A model generated the notes under the pieces. The model did not search any database and was not told the DNA's origin. It saw nothing but the letters and a program-made list of their open reading frames with translations. 38,164 nt of DNA from Rhizomonospora bruguierae (GTDB taxonomy: Bacteria > Actinomycetota > Actinomycetes > Mycobacteriales > Micromonosporaceae), in the NCBI RefSeq assembly GCF_018397995.1, contig NZ_BBQH01000038.1:1-38164 (forward strand), written 5' to 3'. Position numbers and translations under genes: made by a program. This document shows, one piece after another, positions 10,914 through 20,814 of this stretch (position 1 is the first letter of the stretch; the number at the start of each line of letters is the position of its first letter).

Positions 10914-11635
10914 CCGAGCGCCTCGCGCTGGGCGCGGGCCAGCTCGGCGCAGCCGGCCACGCCGAGGTCGAGCAGGGCGTCGAGCTGGTCGCGGGCGAAG
11001 ACGTTGGCCTCGCCGGTGCCCTGCACCTCGACGAACTCGCCGGTACCGGTGCACACGACGTTCATGTCCACCTCGGCGGCCACGTCCTCCAGGTAGCACA
11101 GGTCGAGGCGGGGTTCGCCGTCGATGATGCCGACGCTGACCGCCGAGACCGAGCGGTGCATGACCAGTTCAGGGGTGCCGGGGAGCAGGCGCTTGCCGTG
11201 CATCCAGCGGACCGCGTCGTACAGCGCGACGTAGGCGCCAGTGATCGCGGCGGTGCGGGTGCCGCCGTCGGCCTGGAGCACGTCGCAGTCGAGCACGACG
11301 GAGTGCTCGCCGAGGGCCTTGAGGTCGACGCAGGCGCGCAGGCTGCGCCCGACCAGCCGGGAGATCTCGTGGGTACGGCCGCCCACCCGGCCCTTGACGC
11401 TCTCCCGGTCGGACCGGGTGGTGGTGGCCCGCGGCAGCATCGCGTACTCGGCGGTGACCCAGCCCAGCCCGGAGCCCTTGCGCCAGCGGGGCACGCCCTC
11501 GGTCACGCTGGCGGTGCAGAGCACCCGGGTCGCGCCGAACTCGACGAGCACGGAGCCCTCGGGGTTGCTGCTCCACTGCCGGGTCAGGGTCACGGGTCGT
11601 AGCTGGGCGGGCTCGCGCCCGTCGGGTCGCGCCAT
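10910..11635 (-). CDS. rph: Ribonuclease PH
   Basis: A 241-residue phosphorolytic 3'-5' exoribonuclease that trims tRNA 3' ends. The start [15 protein letters not shown], then [18 protein letters not shown], the arginine-rich [15 protein letters not shown] and [16 protein letters not shown] are all canonical, as is the C-terminal [18 protein letters not shown]. The ATG at 11635 was chosen because the MARPDGR start is conserved; the frame is open further upstream only as a shadow of the next gene. Together with rdgB it forms a coupled pair. Confidence 0.96.
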   Translation of the reverse strand: MARPDGREPAQLRPVTLTRQWSSNPEGSVLVEFGATRVLCTASVTEGVPRWRKGSGLGWVTAEYAMLPRATTTRSDRESVKGRVGGRTHEISRLVGRSLRACVDLKALGEHSVVLDCDVLQADGGTRTAAITGAYVALYDAVRWMHGKRLLPGTPELVMHRSVSAVSVGIIDGEPRLDLCYLEDVAAEVDMNVVCTGTGEFVEVQGTGEANVFARDQLDALLDLGVAGCAELARAQREALG

Positions 11636-11645
11636 GCCCGCCAGC

Positions 11646-12500
11646 CTAGAACGCCGCCCGTTCCAGCGCGGACCCGGCGTCCGCCGGGCCGTCCAGCCGG
11701 TCCAGCGCGGCCCCGATCTCGGCCTGGATCCGCTCGTCCAGCCGGTGCGCGGCACCGCGCAGGCCGTACCACCATTCGGCGGCGGCCATCCAGGTGAGGT
11801 ACGGCACCAGGTCGGTGGAGCGGTCGACCACCCACCTGGTCCCCCGCGTCGCCATCCACCAGGCGCTCGCCCCGAGGGTGGGCGGCGCGTTGACCGGCTC
11901 GGGCCGCGGGCGGGCGCCGGTGGCCAGGCCGGCGGCTCGCAGCAGGTCGTAGTACCCGCCGGCGAGCAGGCGGTGCCCGCGCTCGCCGGGGTGCAGCCGG
12001 TCCACGCTCCACATGTGACTGTCGTACGCGGACGGCAGGTGCGGGATGTGCAGGTGCAGGGCGCCGTGCCGGGCGGCGACCGCGTGGGTGAGCGCGTTGA
12101 CCGCACGGATGCGGCGGGCGAGCGGGCGGGCCAGCGCGGCGGGCAGGCGCAGCATGCGGCCCGGGTCGGGCAGGCAACCGGTGAGCACGGCCGCGCCGGC
12201 GGACCGCAGTGCGCCCACGGTGCGGTCGATGGCGGCGCCGACGGCGGCCACGTCGAACGGGTGCCGCAGGGTGTCGTTGACCCCGACCAGCACGGCGGCC
12301 AGGTCCGGCCGGTGCGCCAGGGCGGTGGGCAGTTGCCGCTCCGCCACGTCGGCGGCGAGCGCGCCGCTGCGGGCCAGGTTGTGCAGCCGGGCCGGCAGGG
12401 AGTCCGCGAGCAGCGCGGCCCAGCCCCGCCAGGTGCCGTCCGGCATCCGGTCGCCGTACCCCTCGGTGGTGGAGTCCCCCAGCGCCACGAACGTCAGCAC
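11646..12500 (-). CDS. SGNH/GDSL-family hydrolase
   Basis: A 284-residue SGNH hydrolase starting at GTG 12500. The four blocks are visible: [12 protein letters not shown] (nucleophile Ser10), the Gly in ARSGALA (residue 46), GVNDT (Asn75), and the catalytic pair in VDRLHPG (Asp167, His170). No signal peptide or lipobox is seen, so it is probably cytoplasmic. The family includes esterases, lipases and acyl-carbohydrate deacylases. Its start overlaps the stop of the PimC-like glycosyltransferase by 7 bases, which suggests that it acts on an acylated glycolipid or glycan made by the two glycosyltransferases. That role is inference. The C-terminal 100 residues are helical and Trp-rich and not assignable. 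Confidence 0.85.
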   Translation of the reverse strand: MLTFVALGDSTTEGYGDRMPDGTWRGWAALLADSLPARLHNLARSGALAADVAERQLPTALAHRPDLAAVLVGVNDTLRHPFDVAAVGAAIDRTVGALRSAGAAVLTGCLPDPGRMLRLPAALARPLARRIRAVNALTHAVAARHGALHLHIPHLPSAYDSHMWSVDRLHPGERGHRLLAGGYYDLLRAAGLATGARPRPEPVNAPPTLGASAWWMATRGTRWVVDRSTDLVPYLTWMAAAEWWYGLRGAAHRLDERIQAEIGAALDRLDGPADAGSALERAAF

Positions 12501-13644
12501 GGCGCCGCTCCCGGCGGGGCGCTCGAAGGGGCGCTCGAAGGCGGCGCGTCCAGGGCGTGCAGGAAGCCGTCGGCGGCGGCGTCCCAGCCGTACCGCTCGG
12601 CGCGGCGGCGGGCGGCGGCGCGGCGGTCGGCGGCCGGGCGGTCCAGCAGGGCGCGGACCGCGTCCGCCAGGTCGGCACCGGTGCCGGGCGCGGCGAGGCC
12701 CGCGTCGCCGACCACCTCCGGAAGCGCGCTCGCCGCGTTCACGACCACCGGCGTACCGCAGGCCAGCGCCTCCAGCGCGGCCAACCCGAAGGTCTCCACG
12801 GGACCCGGCGCGACCGCCACGTCGGCGCAGGCGAGCAGGGCGGCGACGGCCGCCCGGTCGGGCACGAACCCGGCGAACCGGACCGGCAGCCGGGCGGCCC
12901 GGTAGGCGAGGGCGGAGCGGCGGGGACCGTCGCCGACCACCAGCAGCACCGCCGGCACCCCGGCCGCACGCAGCGCCGCCACGGCGTCCACGGCCAGCTC
13001 GAGGCGCTTCTCGCCGGACAGCCGACTGCACAGCACCACCAGCACCTCGTCCGGCGTGGCGTACCGGGCGCGCACCTCGGGTCGCGCCGGCCCGGGTGGA
13101 AGGTGTCCAGGTCCACCCCGAGCGGGACCTCCACCAGGTTGGTGACGCCGATCCGGCGGAACTCGGCGGCGGCCCAGCCCGTCGTGCAGATGATCCGGTC
13201 GTACGCGGCGGCCGTGCGCCCGTTCAGCCGGTCGGCGAGGCGGTCCCGCAGCGGCGGCGGCGTGCCCCAGACGCCCAGCAGGCCGGCCAGGCTCTCGTGG
13301 GAGACCATCGCCGCCGGCACGCCCGCCGAGCGGGCCCAGCCGCCGGTCCAGCGCAGGGTGGCCCGGTCGGAGACCTCCAGCCGGTCCGGCTCCAGCGCGT
13401 CCAGCAGGGCGGCGACCTTGCGGCGGTTCAGCAGCACCCGGTACCCGCCGGTGCCGGGCAGCGCCGGCCCGGGAAGCGTGATGACCCGCCCCTGCTCGGT
13501 CACCTCGTCGGCGGCGCGGGCGCCCGGCACGATCAGCACCGGTTCGTGCCCCCGCTCCCGGTAACGGGATCCGAGGCAGCGCAGCGCCGTGCGCAGCCCG
13601 CCGGAGCGGGCCGTCACGAAGTTCGCCAGCCGGACGATTCTCAT
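12494..13644 (-). pseudogene. PimC-like GT4 glycosyltransferase, split by a one-base frameshift
   Basis: Two overlapping frames together make one complete GT4 (GT-B fold) glycosyltransferase. The N-terminal half starts at ATG 13644 (MRIVRLANFVTARSGGLRTA) and reaches GVDLDTFHPGRRDP. The C-terminal half resumes at about 13078 with RARYATPDEVLVVLCSRLSGEKR and contains the retaining-GT motif APGPVETFGLAALEAL. Restoring a single C in CTCGGG near 13078-13081 fuses them into about 383 residues. The whole resembles mycobacterial PimC, a mannosyltransferase of phosphatidylinositol mannoside synthesis, from memory. The start overlaps the upstream gene by ATGA. The lesion may be a real mutation or a consensus error, since both halves otherwise look well conserved. 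Confidence 0.8.
12517..12540. repeat. 12-base tandem duplication in the glycosyltransferase tail
   Basis: GGGCGCTCGAAG occurs twice back to back. It encodes a duplicated Ser-Ser-Ala-Pro in the last residues of the PimC-like protein, shortly before its stop. The unit keeps frame and lies outside the catalytic fold, so it is probably neutral. Confidence 0.8.
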
Positions 13645-14786
13645 GCCGCGATGGGGATCGGGGTGGGCACGCCCGGACCCGCCAGCACCGCCGCGTAGTG
13701 CGCGATCAGTTCGTCGCCCACCACCGCCCAGGTTCGCGCGGCCACCTCGGCGCGCGCCGCGGACCCGTACGCGGCCCGCCGCTGCGGGTCGCCGGCCAAC
13801 CCGGCGACCGCCTCGGCCAGCGCCACGCCGTCGCCCGGCTCCACCAGGATGCCGGTGCGGCCCGGCCGCACCAGGTCGGTGGGCCCGCCCGCGGCCGGCG
13901 CCACCACCGGTACGCCGCTGGCCAGCGCCTCCTGCACGGTCTGCCCGAACGTCTCGAACCGGCCGGGGTGCACGAAGATGTCCAGGCTCGCGTAGAGCCG
14001 GGCCAACTGGTCGCCGTGCCGCTGACCGACGAAGATCGCGCCGGGCAGGGTCCGCTCCAGGTGCCGCCGCGCCGGCCCGCCACCCACGATCACCACGCGC
14101 ACGCCGGGCAGCCGGCAGGTGTGGGCGAGCAGGTCCAGTTCCTTCTCGACGGCGAGGCGGCCCACGTACCCGACGATCACCTCGCCGTTCGGGGCCAGCA
14201 GGCGGCGGACTCCCCCGTGCCGCCGGCTCGGGTCGAAGCGCGCCGCGTCCACCCCGCGCCGCCACAGCCACACCCGCTGGATCCCGTTCGCGACCAGCGT
14301 CGAGGCCGCCGTGCTGGACGGCGCGAGGGTGCGGTCCGCCGCGTTGTGGATCGTCCGCAGCCAGCGCCAGGCGGTCGCCTCGCCCCAGCCCAGGCGGTAC
14401 GCGCGGGCGTACCCGGCCACGTCGGTCTGGTACACGGCCACGGCGGGGATGTCGCGCTGCCCGGCCAGCGCCACGCCCCGGGCGCCGAGCAGGAACGGGC
14501 TGGCCAGATGCACGATGTCGGGGCGGTGCTCGGCGAGCGCATCGGCGAGCCGGGGCACCGGCAGGCCCAGCCGGAACGACCGGTACCGCGGCATGGGTAC
14601 GCTCGGCACCCGGCGTACCGGAAACGGATGGTTGCCCGCGACGGCGCGGGCGGCGGCGGACGGCGCCGGCGCGATGACCATCGGGTCGTGCCCGCGCCGG
14701 ACCAGGTGCTCGGCGACCCGGGCGACGGAGTTGGCCACGCCGTTGACGTCCGGCGGGAACGACTCCGTGATGATCGCGATACGCAT
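13641..14786 (-). CDS. MgtA-like GT4 mannosyltransferase
   Basis: A 381-residue GT4 glycosyltransferase with start MRIAIITESFPPDVNGVANS at ATG 14786. The frame is open to 14870, but the conserved family N-terminus begins here. Conserved parts include HLASPFLLGARG, AVYQTDVAGYARAYRLGWG, ADRTLAPSSTA, VGYVGRLAVEKELD and the donor-binding HPGRFETFGQTVQEALASG. The pattern closely follows mycobacterial MgtA (Rv0557), a GDP-mannose-dependent alpha-mannosyltransferase acting on glucuronosyl- or phosphatidyl-based glycolipids. Substrate here is inferred. It precedes the PimC-like gene with an ATGA overlap, so both belong to one envelope-glycolipid cassette with the SGNH hydrolase. Confidence 0.88.
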   Translation of the reverse strand: MRIAIITESFPPDVNGVANSVARVAEHLVRRGHDPMVIAPAPSAAARAVAGNHPFPVRRVPSVPMPRYRSFRLGLPVPRLADALAEHRPDIVHLASPFLLGARGVALAGQRDIPAVAVYQTDVAGYARAYRLGWGEATAWRWLRTIHNAADRTLAPSSTAASTLVANGIQRVWLWRRGVDAARFDPSRRHGGVRRLLAPNGEVIVGYVGRLAVEKELDLLAHTCRLPGVRVVIVGGGPARRHLERTLPGAIFVGQRHGDQLARLYASLDIFVHPGRFETFGQTVQEALASGVPVVAPAAGGPTDLVRPGRTGILVEPGDGVALAEAVAGLAGDPQRRAAYGSAARAEVAARTWAVVGDELIAHYAAVLAGPGVPTPIPIAA

Positions 14787-14906
14787 GCGCCCACGGTCCG
14801 ACTGCGGCCGGTGCACCAGGCGTCGCCCGTGTTTACTACGGGCGAACTCCACCGCAAAGTTACAGTTCAAGATCTACCCACGCGCCCGGATCGGCGGGGA
14901 TCTCTG

Positions 14907-15653
14907 TCAGATGTCGTAGCGGGCACCGGGGCGGACGATCTCGACATATCCGGCGTACGCCGCGGCGGCGGCCTCGTAGGTCAGCGCCTCGCTGCCCCAC
15001 GCGGGAACCAGGTGGGTCAACAACAGCCGACCCACTCCCGCCTTGGTCGCCGCCTCACCCGCCTCCCGGCCGGTCATGTGCAGATCCGGCGGGTTGTCCT
15101 CGCCGTCCATGTACGCCGCCTCACACAGGAACACGTCGGCGCCGTGCGCGAGCCGCAGCAGCGCGTCGCACGGCGCCGTGTCCGCCGAGTAGGCCAGCAC
15201 CCGGCCGGCGGCCTCCAGCCGGACCCCGTACGTTTCGACCGGGTGGTTCACCCGGTCGACGGTGACGGTGAAGGGCCCGATGGGGAACGTCCCCGGCTGT
15301 AAGCCGTAGAACGTGTACACGTCGTCCAGCGGGCCGTCGTCCGGGCTGTACGCGGTGGCGAGCCGGTCCGGGGCGCCCGACGGCGCGTACACCGGCACCG
15401 GCGGGTAGGGGCCGTCCGGCGCGTACCGGCGAACCACCACATAGGAGCAGGCGTCCTGCATGTGGTCGCAGTGCAGGTGGGTCAGCAGGATCGCGTCCAC
15501 CGACTTGAGGCTCGCGTACCGCTGTAACGCGCTCAGCGCACCCGTGCCGAAGTCGACCAGCAGCCGGAAGCCGTCCTCCTCCACCAGGTACGACGAGCAC
15601 GCGGACTCGGGCCCGGGGAAGCTCCCGGCGCAGCCGAGGACCGTCAGCCTCAT
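14907..15653 (-). CDS. Metallo-beta-lactamase-fold protein, likely Rv1339-type cAMP phosphodiesterase
   Basis: A 248-residue MBL-fold hydrolase. The metal motif [11 protein letters not shown] (HxHxDH) is near residue 59, with SADTAP around 155 and further His ligands in LHMTG and THLVPAW. The start [14 protein letters not shown] and the position directly downstream of murI match Mycobacterium tuberculosis Rv1339, reported to be an atypical class II cAMP phosphodiesterase. The orthology rests on remembered sequence and gene order. Similar proteins are often annotated as RNase Z-like, but the length and motifs fit Rv1339 better. The ATG at 15653 overlaps the murI stop (ATGA). Confidence 0.88.
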   Translation of the reverse strand: MRLTVLGCAGSFPGPESACSSYLVEEDGFRLLVDFGTGALSALQRYASLKSVDAILLTHLHCDHMQDACSYVVVRRYAPDGPYPPVPVYAPSGAPDRLATAYSPDDGPLDDVYTFYGLQPGTFPIGPFTVTVDRVNHPVETYGVRLEAAGRVLAYSADTAPCDALLRLAHGADVFLCEAAYMDGEDNPPDLHMTGREAGEAATKAGVGRLLLTHLVPAWGSEALTYEAAAAAYAGYVEIVRPGARYDI

Positions 15654-16456
15654 CCCGCGACCCCGGCGCTGGTGGCCCCACGGAGGATGTCGGCGCCCAG
15701 GAACCGCTGGGCCAGCCGGGTGAACGGCGCGGCGTCGCCGGTCGCCAGGAACCGGTGCACCGGCGGCGGGGCATCATCCGGGCGGACCAGGTTCTCGCCG
15801 GTCAGTACCCGGTAGACCTCCTTGGCGGTCTCGTCCGCGCTGGACACCAGCGTGACGCCATCACCCATCACCACCCCGATCAGGCCGGCCAGCAGCGGGT
15901 AGTGGGTGCACCCGAGCACCAGCGTGTCCACGCCGGCCCGCTGCAACGGCTCCAGGTACGCGCTGGCCAGCCCCAGCAGCGCCCGGCCGGTGGTGATGCC
16001 GCGCTCCACGAAGTCCACGAACTGCGGGCAGGCGACACCGGTCACCGCCACGTCCGGCGCGGCGGCGAAGGCGTCCTCGTAGACCCGGCTGGCGATGGTG
16101 ACCGGCGTACCGATGACCCCGACGCGTCCGTTGCGGGTCGCCGCGGCGGCCCGCCGCACCGCCGGACGGATCACCTCCACCACCGGGACCCGGTACCGCT
16201 CCCGCGCGTCGTGCAAACACGCGGCCGTCGCGGAGTTGCAGGCGATCACGAGCACCTTCGCGCCCTGCTCCGCCAGCGAGTCCAGTCCCGCGAGCGTGTA
16301 CCGGCGCACGTCCGCCAGCGGCTTCGGCCCGTACGGCACGTGGGCGGTGTCGCCCAGGTAGAGCACCTGCTCGTTCGGCAACTGGTCGAGGATCGCCCGC
16401 GCGACGGTGAGTCCACCGACCCCCGAATCGAAGATGCCCACCGGCGCGTCCGTCAC
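15650..16456 (-). CDS. murI: Glutamate racemase
   Basis: A 268-residue cofactor-independent racemase that makes D-glutamate for peptidoglycan. The N-terminal [16 protein letters not shown], the first catalytic Cys73 in [10 protein letters not shown], and the second, Cys183, in LGCTHYPLL are present in the normal spacing. The GTG at 16456 gives [12 protein letters not shown] and is the nearest plausible start; the frame is open further upstream without homology. Co-location with the MBL and rph genes is the conserved actinobacterial order. The coupling to the MBL gene indicates joint expression. Confidence 0.97.
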   Translation of the reverse strand: MTDAPVGIFDSGVGGLTVARAILDQLPNEQVLYLGDTAHVPYGPKPLADVRRYTLAGLDSLAEQGAKVLVIACNSATAACLHDARERYRVPVVEVIRPAVRRAAAATRNGRVGVIGTPVTIASRVYEDAFAAAPDVAVTGVACPQFVDFVERGITTGRALLGLASAYLEPLQRAGVDTLVLGCTHYPLLAGLIGVVMGDGVTLVSSADETAKEVYRVLTGENLVRPDDAPPPVHRFLATGDAAPFTRLAQRFLGADILRGATSAGVAG

Positions 16457-16508
16457 GGTGCGCAGCCTACGCCGAACGATCGGTCGGACTAATACGTCTC
16501 CGGACAGA

Positions 16509-16524
16509 TGTCGCCAAGGTGACA
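16509..16524. promoter_or_regulatory. Imperfect palindrome upstream of murI and the small membrane protein gene
   Basis: TGTCGCCAAGGTGACA is symmetric at TGTC.CC..GG.GACA. It sits in the 189-base divergent spacer (16457-16645) about 50 bases upstream of the murI start. The spacer also has the palindrome TACGCGTA. An operator is possible but no regulator can be named. Confidence 0.3.
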
Positions 16525-16645
16525 CGCACCCCACCCGACACGGTACACCCCCCGGCGCGCGCGTTACGCGTAGCGAGACCAGCGCGTTGCACTCGGTGAC
16601 AGGACCGCGCCGGAACCGGCGGGCGACCCAGGACGGTGAGACCAC

Positions 16646-17180
16646 GTGGCCACGCGAGCGACCGGAACATACGACCCGGTCGAGCACCTCGACTCCGACA
16701 TCGACGTCGATCTGGACGACGCTCCCCACCTCGTCCCCATGGCCCGTACCACGACCGGCGGACGGGCGGACTCCACTGCCGATTCACCATCCGCTGCCGG
16801 CCTGGCCGGCGCCGCGGGCGACACCGGCGCCGGGCGGAGCGCCGGGACGGGCGGCCTCACCCCGGGCCAACGCCCGTACGCCATGCTCCGCCTTCCCGGC
16901 ATCCACGACCCCGCGCCGCATCCGCACCGCCTGCTCGGCATGTGCGCCTGGGCCACCGCACTCGGCGTGGTCGGGCTCGCGGTCGCCGTCAACGCCATGT
17001 TCACCATCATCGCCGACACCGCCGCCTGGTGGTTCCAGCCCGCCGTCGTCTCGGCCGGCCTGGTCGGCATCGGCCTGGCCGCGGGCGCCTTCATGGCCGT
17101 CCACCGCCGCCGCCTGCCCTGGCTCATGCTCGCCGCGGCCACGGCCATGCTCGCCCTCACCATCGCCCTCGCCTCCGCCG

Positions 17181-17185
<5 letters not shown>
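16646..17185 (+). CDS. Small membrane protein with acidic/low-complexity N-terminus
   Basis: A 179-residue protein from GTG 16646. Residues 1-85 are polar, with an acidic run ([10 protein letters not shown]) and Gly/Ala-rich low complexity. Three hydrophobic helices follow, at about residues 97-121, 128-150 and 157-178. There is no signal peptide and no motif that I recognise. It is oriented opposite to its neighbours, between murI and cysM. In M. tuberculosis a rhomboid protease gene (Rv1337) is at this place; this protein lacks the GxSG and His of rhomboids and is too short, so it is not a rhomboid. Function unknown. Confidence 0.7.
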
Positions 17186-18208
<1,023 letters not shown>

Positions 18209-18523
18209 TCAACGCCCGGCGAGCGCGGCCAGGGCGGCGAAGCCGAACGCGCCGCCGGCCACCGCCGGCAGGATCGTGACGGTGTCACCGTCGGACAGCT
18301 TGGCCTCCAGCGAGCCGAGGAACCGCACGTCCTCGTCGTTGACGTAGACGTTCACGAAGCGGTGCAGGCCACCCTCCTCGGTGACCAGGCGGCCACGCAG
18401 GCCCGGATACTTGCCGTCGAGGTCGCTGAGCAGACCGCCGAGCGAGTCACCGGCGCCGTCGACGGTCTTCGAGCCGCCGGTGTAGGAGCGCAGGATCGTG
18501 GGGATGCGTACTTCGATAGCCAT
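18209..18523 (-). CDS. cysO: CysO sulfur-carrier protein (ubiquitin-like) with a C-terminal extension
   Basis: A 104-residue MoaD/ThiS-fold sulfur carrier. The body IEVRIPTILRSYTGG, RFVNVYVNDEDVRFLG and DGDTVTILPAVAGG matches CysO. In M. tuberculosis CysO the chain ends at the Gly-Gly that becomes the thiocarboxylate. Here Gly90-Gly91 is followed by 13 more residues, AFGFAALAALAGR, in the same frame with no sign of a frameshift. The tail must be removed before activation, or the site cannot be used. The JAMM protease gene immediately upstream is the natural processing enzyme. A ribosome-binding site, GAAGGAGTACC, precedes ATG 18523. Confidence 0.93.
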   Translation of the reverse strand: MAIEVRIPTILRSYTGGSKTVDGAGDSLGGLLSDLDGKYPGLRGRLVTEEGGLHRFVNVYVNDEDVRFLGSLEAKLSDGDTVTILPAVAGGAFGFAALAALAGR

Positions 18524-18586
18524 GGTGACGGGTACTCCTTCGGATTTCGCAGAGCCAGGGAACGGGGGACGACGGGGGGACCGGGG

Positions 18587-19078
18587 TCAGCTACGACACT
18601 CGTAATCGACCGTCGTCGGGCTCTGCCCGAACATGTACGACTGCACGGCCATGGGGTCCACCTTGGCATCCACGATGCGGACCGGCTCCTCCGTCACCAC
18701 ACCGTCCACGATGCGGTACGAGCGGATCTCGGTGGTCTCCGGGTCGCGGGTGGACACCAGCAGGTAATGCGCCTCGGGCCAACCGGCGAAGGAGACGTCG
18801 GTGCGGGACGGGTACGCCTCGGTCGCGGTGTGCGAGTGGTAGATGACCACGGGCTCCTCGTCCCGGTCGTCCATCTCGCGCCAGACCTTGAGATACTCCA
18901 TCGAGTCGAACTCGTAGAACGTCATCGACCGGGCGGCGTTCTGCATCTCGATCAGCCGGGTGGGCTCGTCGGCGCCGATCGGACCCGTGACGACGCCGCA
19001 CGCCTCATCCGGGTGGTCCCGGCGGGCGTGCGCCACGATGCCGTCGAGGATCGCCTGGCTGATGCTGAGCACGGCCAC
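18587..19078 (-). CDS. mec: Mec JAMM-family metalloprotease (CysO-cysteine peptidase)
   Basis: A 163-residue Zn-dependent JAMM/MPN+ isopeptidase. The complete motif is present: Glu25 in PDEACG, His81 and His83 in HSH, Ser91, and Asp94 (HxHx10D). In M. tuberculosis, Mec releases cysteine from the CysO-cysteine adduct, finishing the thiocarboxylate route of cysteine synthesis, which tolerates oxidative stress well. It is first in the operon, 63 bases upstream of cysO. Given the extended CysO next door, it may also trim the precursor, as related JAMM proteases do for other sulfur carriers; that second role is inferred. Confidence 0.95.
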   Translation of the reverse strand: MAVLSISQAILDGIVAHARRDHPDEACGVVTGPIGADEPTRLIEMQNAARSMTFYEFDSMEYLKVWREMDDRDEEPVVIYHSHTATEAYPSRTDVSFAGWPEAHYLLVSTRDPETTEIRSYRIVDGVVTEEPVRIVDAKVDPMAVQSYMFGQSPTTVDYECRS

Positions 19079-19152
19079 CAGGATACCGTCGGACCCGCGC
19101 CGGAGTGGAACACCGTGTCCCGCCTCACGGGACGATGAGGTTCACGCCCGGC

Positions 19153-19485
19153 GAATTCATGCCACAGGTACCCGCCGTCCAGGGCCTCCCGGTAGCAGGC
19201 GGCGAGCAGGCCGGTGCCGGCGATCGCGGTGAGCATCAGCAGGTGCGAGGCGCGCGGCTCATGAAAACCGGTGAGCAGGCCGTCCACGGCGCGCACGCCG
19301 CGTGCCGGGGTGACCACCAGGTCGGTCCAGCCGGCGGCCGGGGCGAGGGTGCCATCGGCTGCGGCGGCGGTCTCCAGGGCGCGCACGGCGGTCGTTCCGG
19401 CCGCGATGATCCGTCCCCCGGCGGCGCGGGCCTGGTTCACCAGGCGGGCGGTGGTGGCCGGGACGAAGTAGCGCTCCGGGTACAT
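19153..19485 (-). pseudogene. QueA-like SAM:tRNA ribosyltransferase-isomerase, C-terminal fragment
   Basis: About 111 residues match the C-terminal third of QueA: ERYFVPATTARLVN, IIAAGTTAVRALET, GWTDLVVTPARGVRAVDG, LLTGFHEPRASHLLML and finally GYLWHEF. Intact QueA finishes with a few more residues (GDSHLIL-like) and a stop; here the frame instead runs on into unrelated sequence upstream of mec. The N-terminal two thirds are absent, because the other end abuts a response-regulator fragment on the opposite strand at about 19484. QueA makes epoxyqueuosine in tRNA. No other queuosine genes are in the window. Confidence 0.75.
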
Positions 19486-19486
19486 C

Positions 19487-19899
19487 GCTGACGACCACGC
19501 GGTGGTCCGCCGGGGGCTGCACACCTTCCTGGAGGTCCAGGGGGACATCGCGGTGGTCGGCGAGGCCGGTGACAGCACGGCGACCGTCGCCGCGGTGGCG
19601 AAGCTGCGCCCGGACGTGGTCCTGCTGGACCCGGGGCACGTCGTGCTCCCGCCCGACGTCACGGCCGCCCTCGCCGCGGGCGAGCCGGGGCCGCAGCGGC
19701 TGACCCAGCTGACCCCCGCGAGCGGGACGTGCTGGGCGAGATCGCCCGGGGCCGGTCGAACCGGGAGATCGCGCGCGCCCTGCGCCTGTCCGAGAAGACC
19801 GTCAAGACGCACGTGTCGAGCATCCTCGCCAAGCTCGCCGTGTCGGACCGCACCCAGGCCGCCCGCTACGCGGTGCGGCACGGCGACCAGGAGGCGTGA
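19487..19899 (+). pseudogene. NarL/FixJ-type response regulator remnant, internally deleted and frameshifted
   Basis: The 5' part encodes the start of a receiver domain (ADDHAVVRRGLHTFLEVQGD up to RPDVVLLD with the phospho-acceptor Asp), but lacks its start codon and first few residues. The middle and end of the receiver are missing. After one base is lost in the C-run at 19713-19717, the frame resumes as a complete LuxR-type [21 protein letters not shown], then [17 protein letters not shown], ending at TGA 19897-19899. The pieces cannot be translated as one protein. No histidine kinase is adjacent. Confidence 0.75.
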
Positions 19900-19925
19900 A
19901 AGGCTGGTGGTGAAGGAGGTTCACC

Positions 19926-20780
19926 ATGCAACAGCGCCGTATCGGTGATTTCCCGGTGAGCGCGATCGGGCTCGGCGGCATGCCGATGTCGATCGAGGGC
20001 CGCCCGGACGAGGAGCGCTCCATCCGCACCATCCACGCCGCCCTGGAATCGGGTGTCACGCTGATCGACACCGCGGACGCGTACCACCTGTACCCGGACG
20101 ACGTGGGGCACAACGAGACGCTGATCGCCCAGGCCCTGGCCAGCTACCCCGGCGACACCTCGACCGTGCTGGTCGCCACGAAGGGTGGGCACAAGCGCCC
20201 GGGCAACGGTTCGTGGACGCGCGACAGCCGCCCCGAGTACCTCCGGGCGGCGTGCGAGGCGTCGCTCAAGCGGCTCGGCGTCGAGGCCATCGGCCTGTAC
20301 CAGCACCACCGGCCGGACCCGAACGTGCCCTACGAGGACGCGATCGGCGCCATCCGGGAGCTGCTGGACGCCGGCAAGATCCGGATGGCGGGCGTCTCGA
20401 ACGCGAACCCGGAGCAGATCCGGCTCGCGAACGAGATCCTCGGCGGCCGGCTGGTGTCGGTGCAGAACCAGTTCTCCCCCGCGTTCCGCAGCTCGGAGCC
20501 GGAGCTGCGGCTCTGCGCCGAACTGGGCATCGCGTTCCTGCCCTGGTCGCCGCTCGGCGGCATCGGCAACGCGGACCGGCTCGGCGGCAGGGCCGGCGCG
20601 TTCGCCCGGGTCGCCGGGGCGCACGGGGTGAGCCCGCAGCAGGTCTGCCTGGCCTGGATGCTGGCGAAGTCGCCGGTGGTCATCCCGATCCCCGGTTCCA
20701 GCCGGCCGGAGACGATCCGGGATTCCGTGCGGGCGGTGGAGCTGGCGCTCTCGCCCGAGGAGCTGGCGAGCCTCGACTGA
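19926..20780 (+). CDS. Aldo/keto reductase
   Basis: A 284-residue NADPH-dependent AKR with a (beta/alpha)8 fold. The catalytic tetrad is visible as Asp48 and Tyr53 in LIDTADAY, Lys86 in VATKGG and the His in LYQHHRPDP. The cofactor-binding C-terminal part reads VIPIPGSSRPETIRD. ATG 19926 has a very strong ribosome-binding site, AAGGAGG, at 19913-19919. The substrate is unknown; this AKR subgroup reduces diverse aldehydes and ketones. It lies between pseudogene debris and the convergent DUF2017 gene, so it looks like part of an accessory insertion into an otherwise conserved block. Confidence 0.9.
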   Translation: MQQRRIGDFPVSAIGLGGMPMSIEGRPDEERSIRTIHAALESGVTLIDTADAYHLYPDDVGHNETLIAQALASYPGDTSTVLVATKGGHKRPGNGSWTRDSRPEYLRAACEASLKRLGVEAIGLYQHHRPDPNVPYEDAIGAIRELLDAGKIRMAGVSNANPEQIRLANEILGGRLVSVQNQFSPAFRSSEPELRLCAELGIAFLPWSPLGGIGNADRLGGRAGAFARVAGAHGVSPQQVCLAWMLAKSPVVIPIPGSSRPETIRDSVRAVELALSPEELASLD

Positions 20781-20786
20781 TCCCCG

Positions 20787-20814
20787 CCGTGGGCGCCCGC
20801 CGGGGCGCCCACGG
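20787..20814. terminator. Bidirectional terminator between the AKR and DUF2017 genes
   Basis: CCGTGGGCGCCC (20787-20798) and GGGCGCCCACGG (20803-20814) form a perfect 12-base stem with a four-base GCCG loop. It fits exactly between the two convergent stop codons (20780 and 20815). There is no T-tract. This is one of the strongest hairpins in the window. Confidence 0.75.

Noticed and set aside
18209-18250. CysO tail as a frameshift artefact
   Set aside because: The body and tail share one frame, stop normally 12 bases before cysM, and no alternative frame gives a stop right after Gly-Gly.
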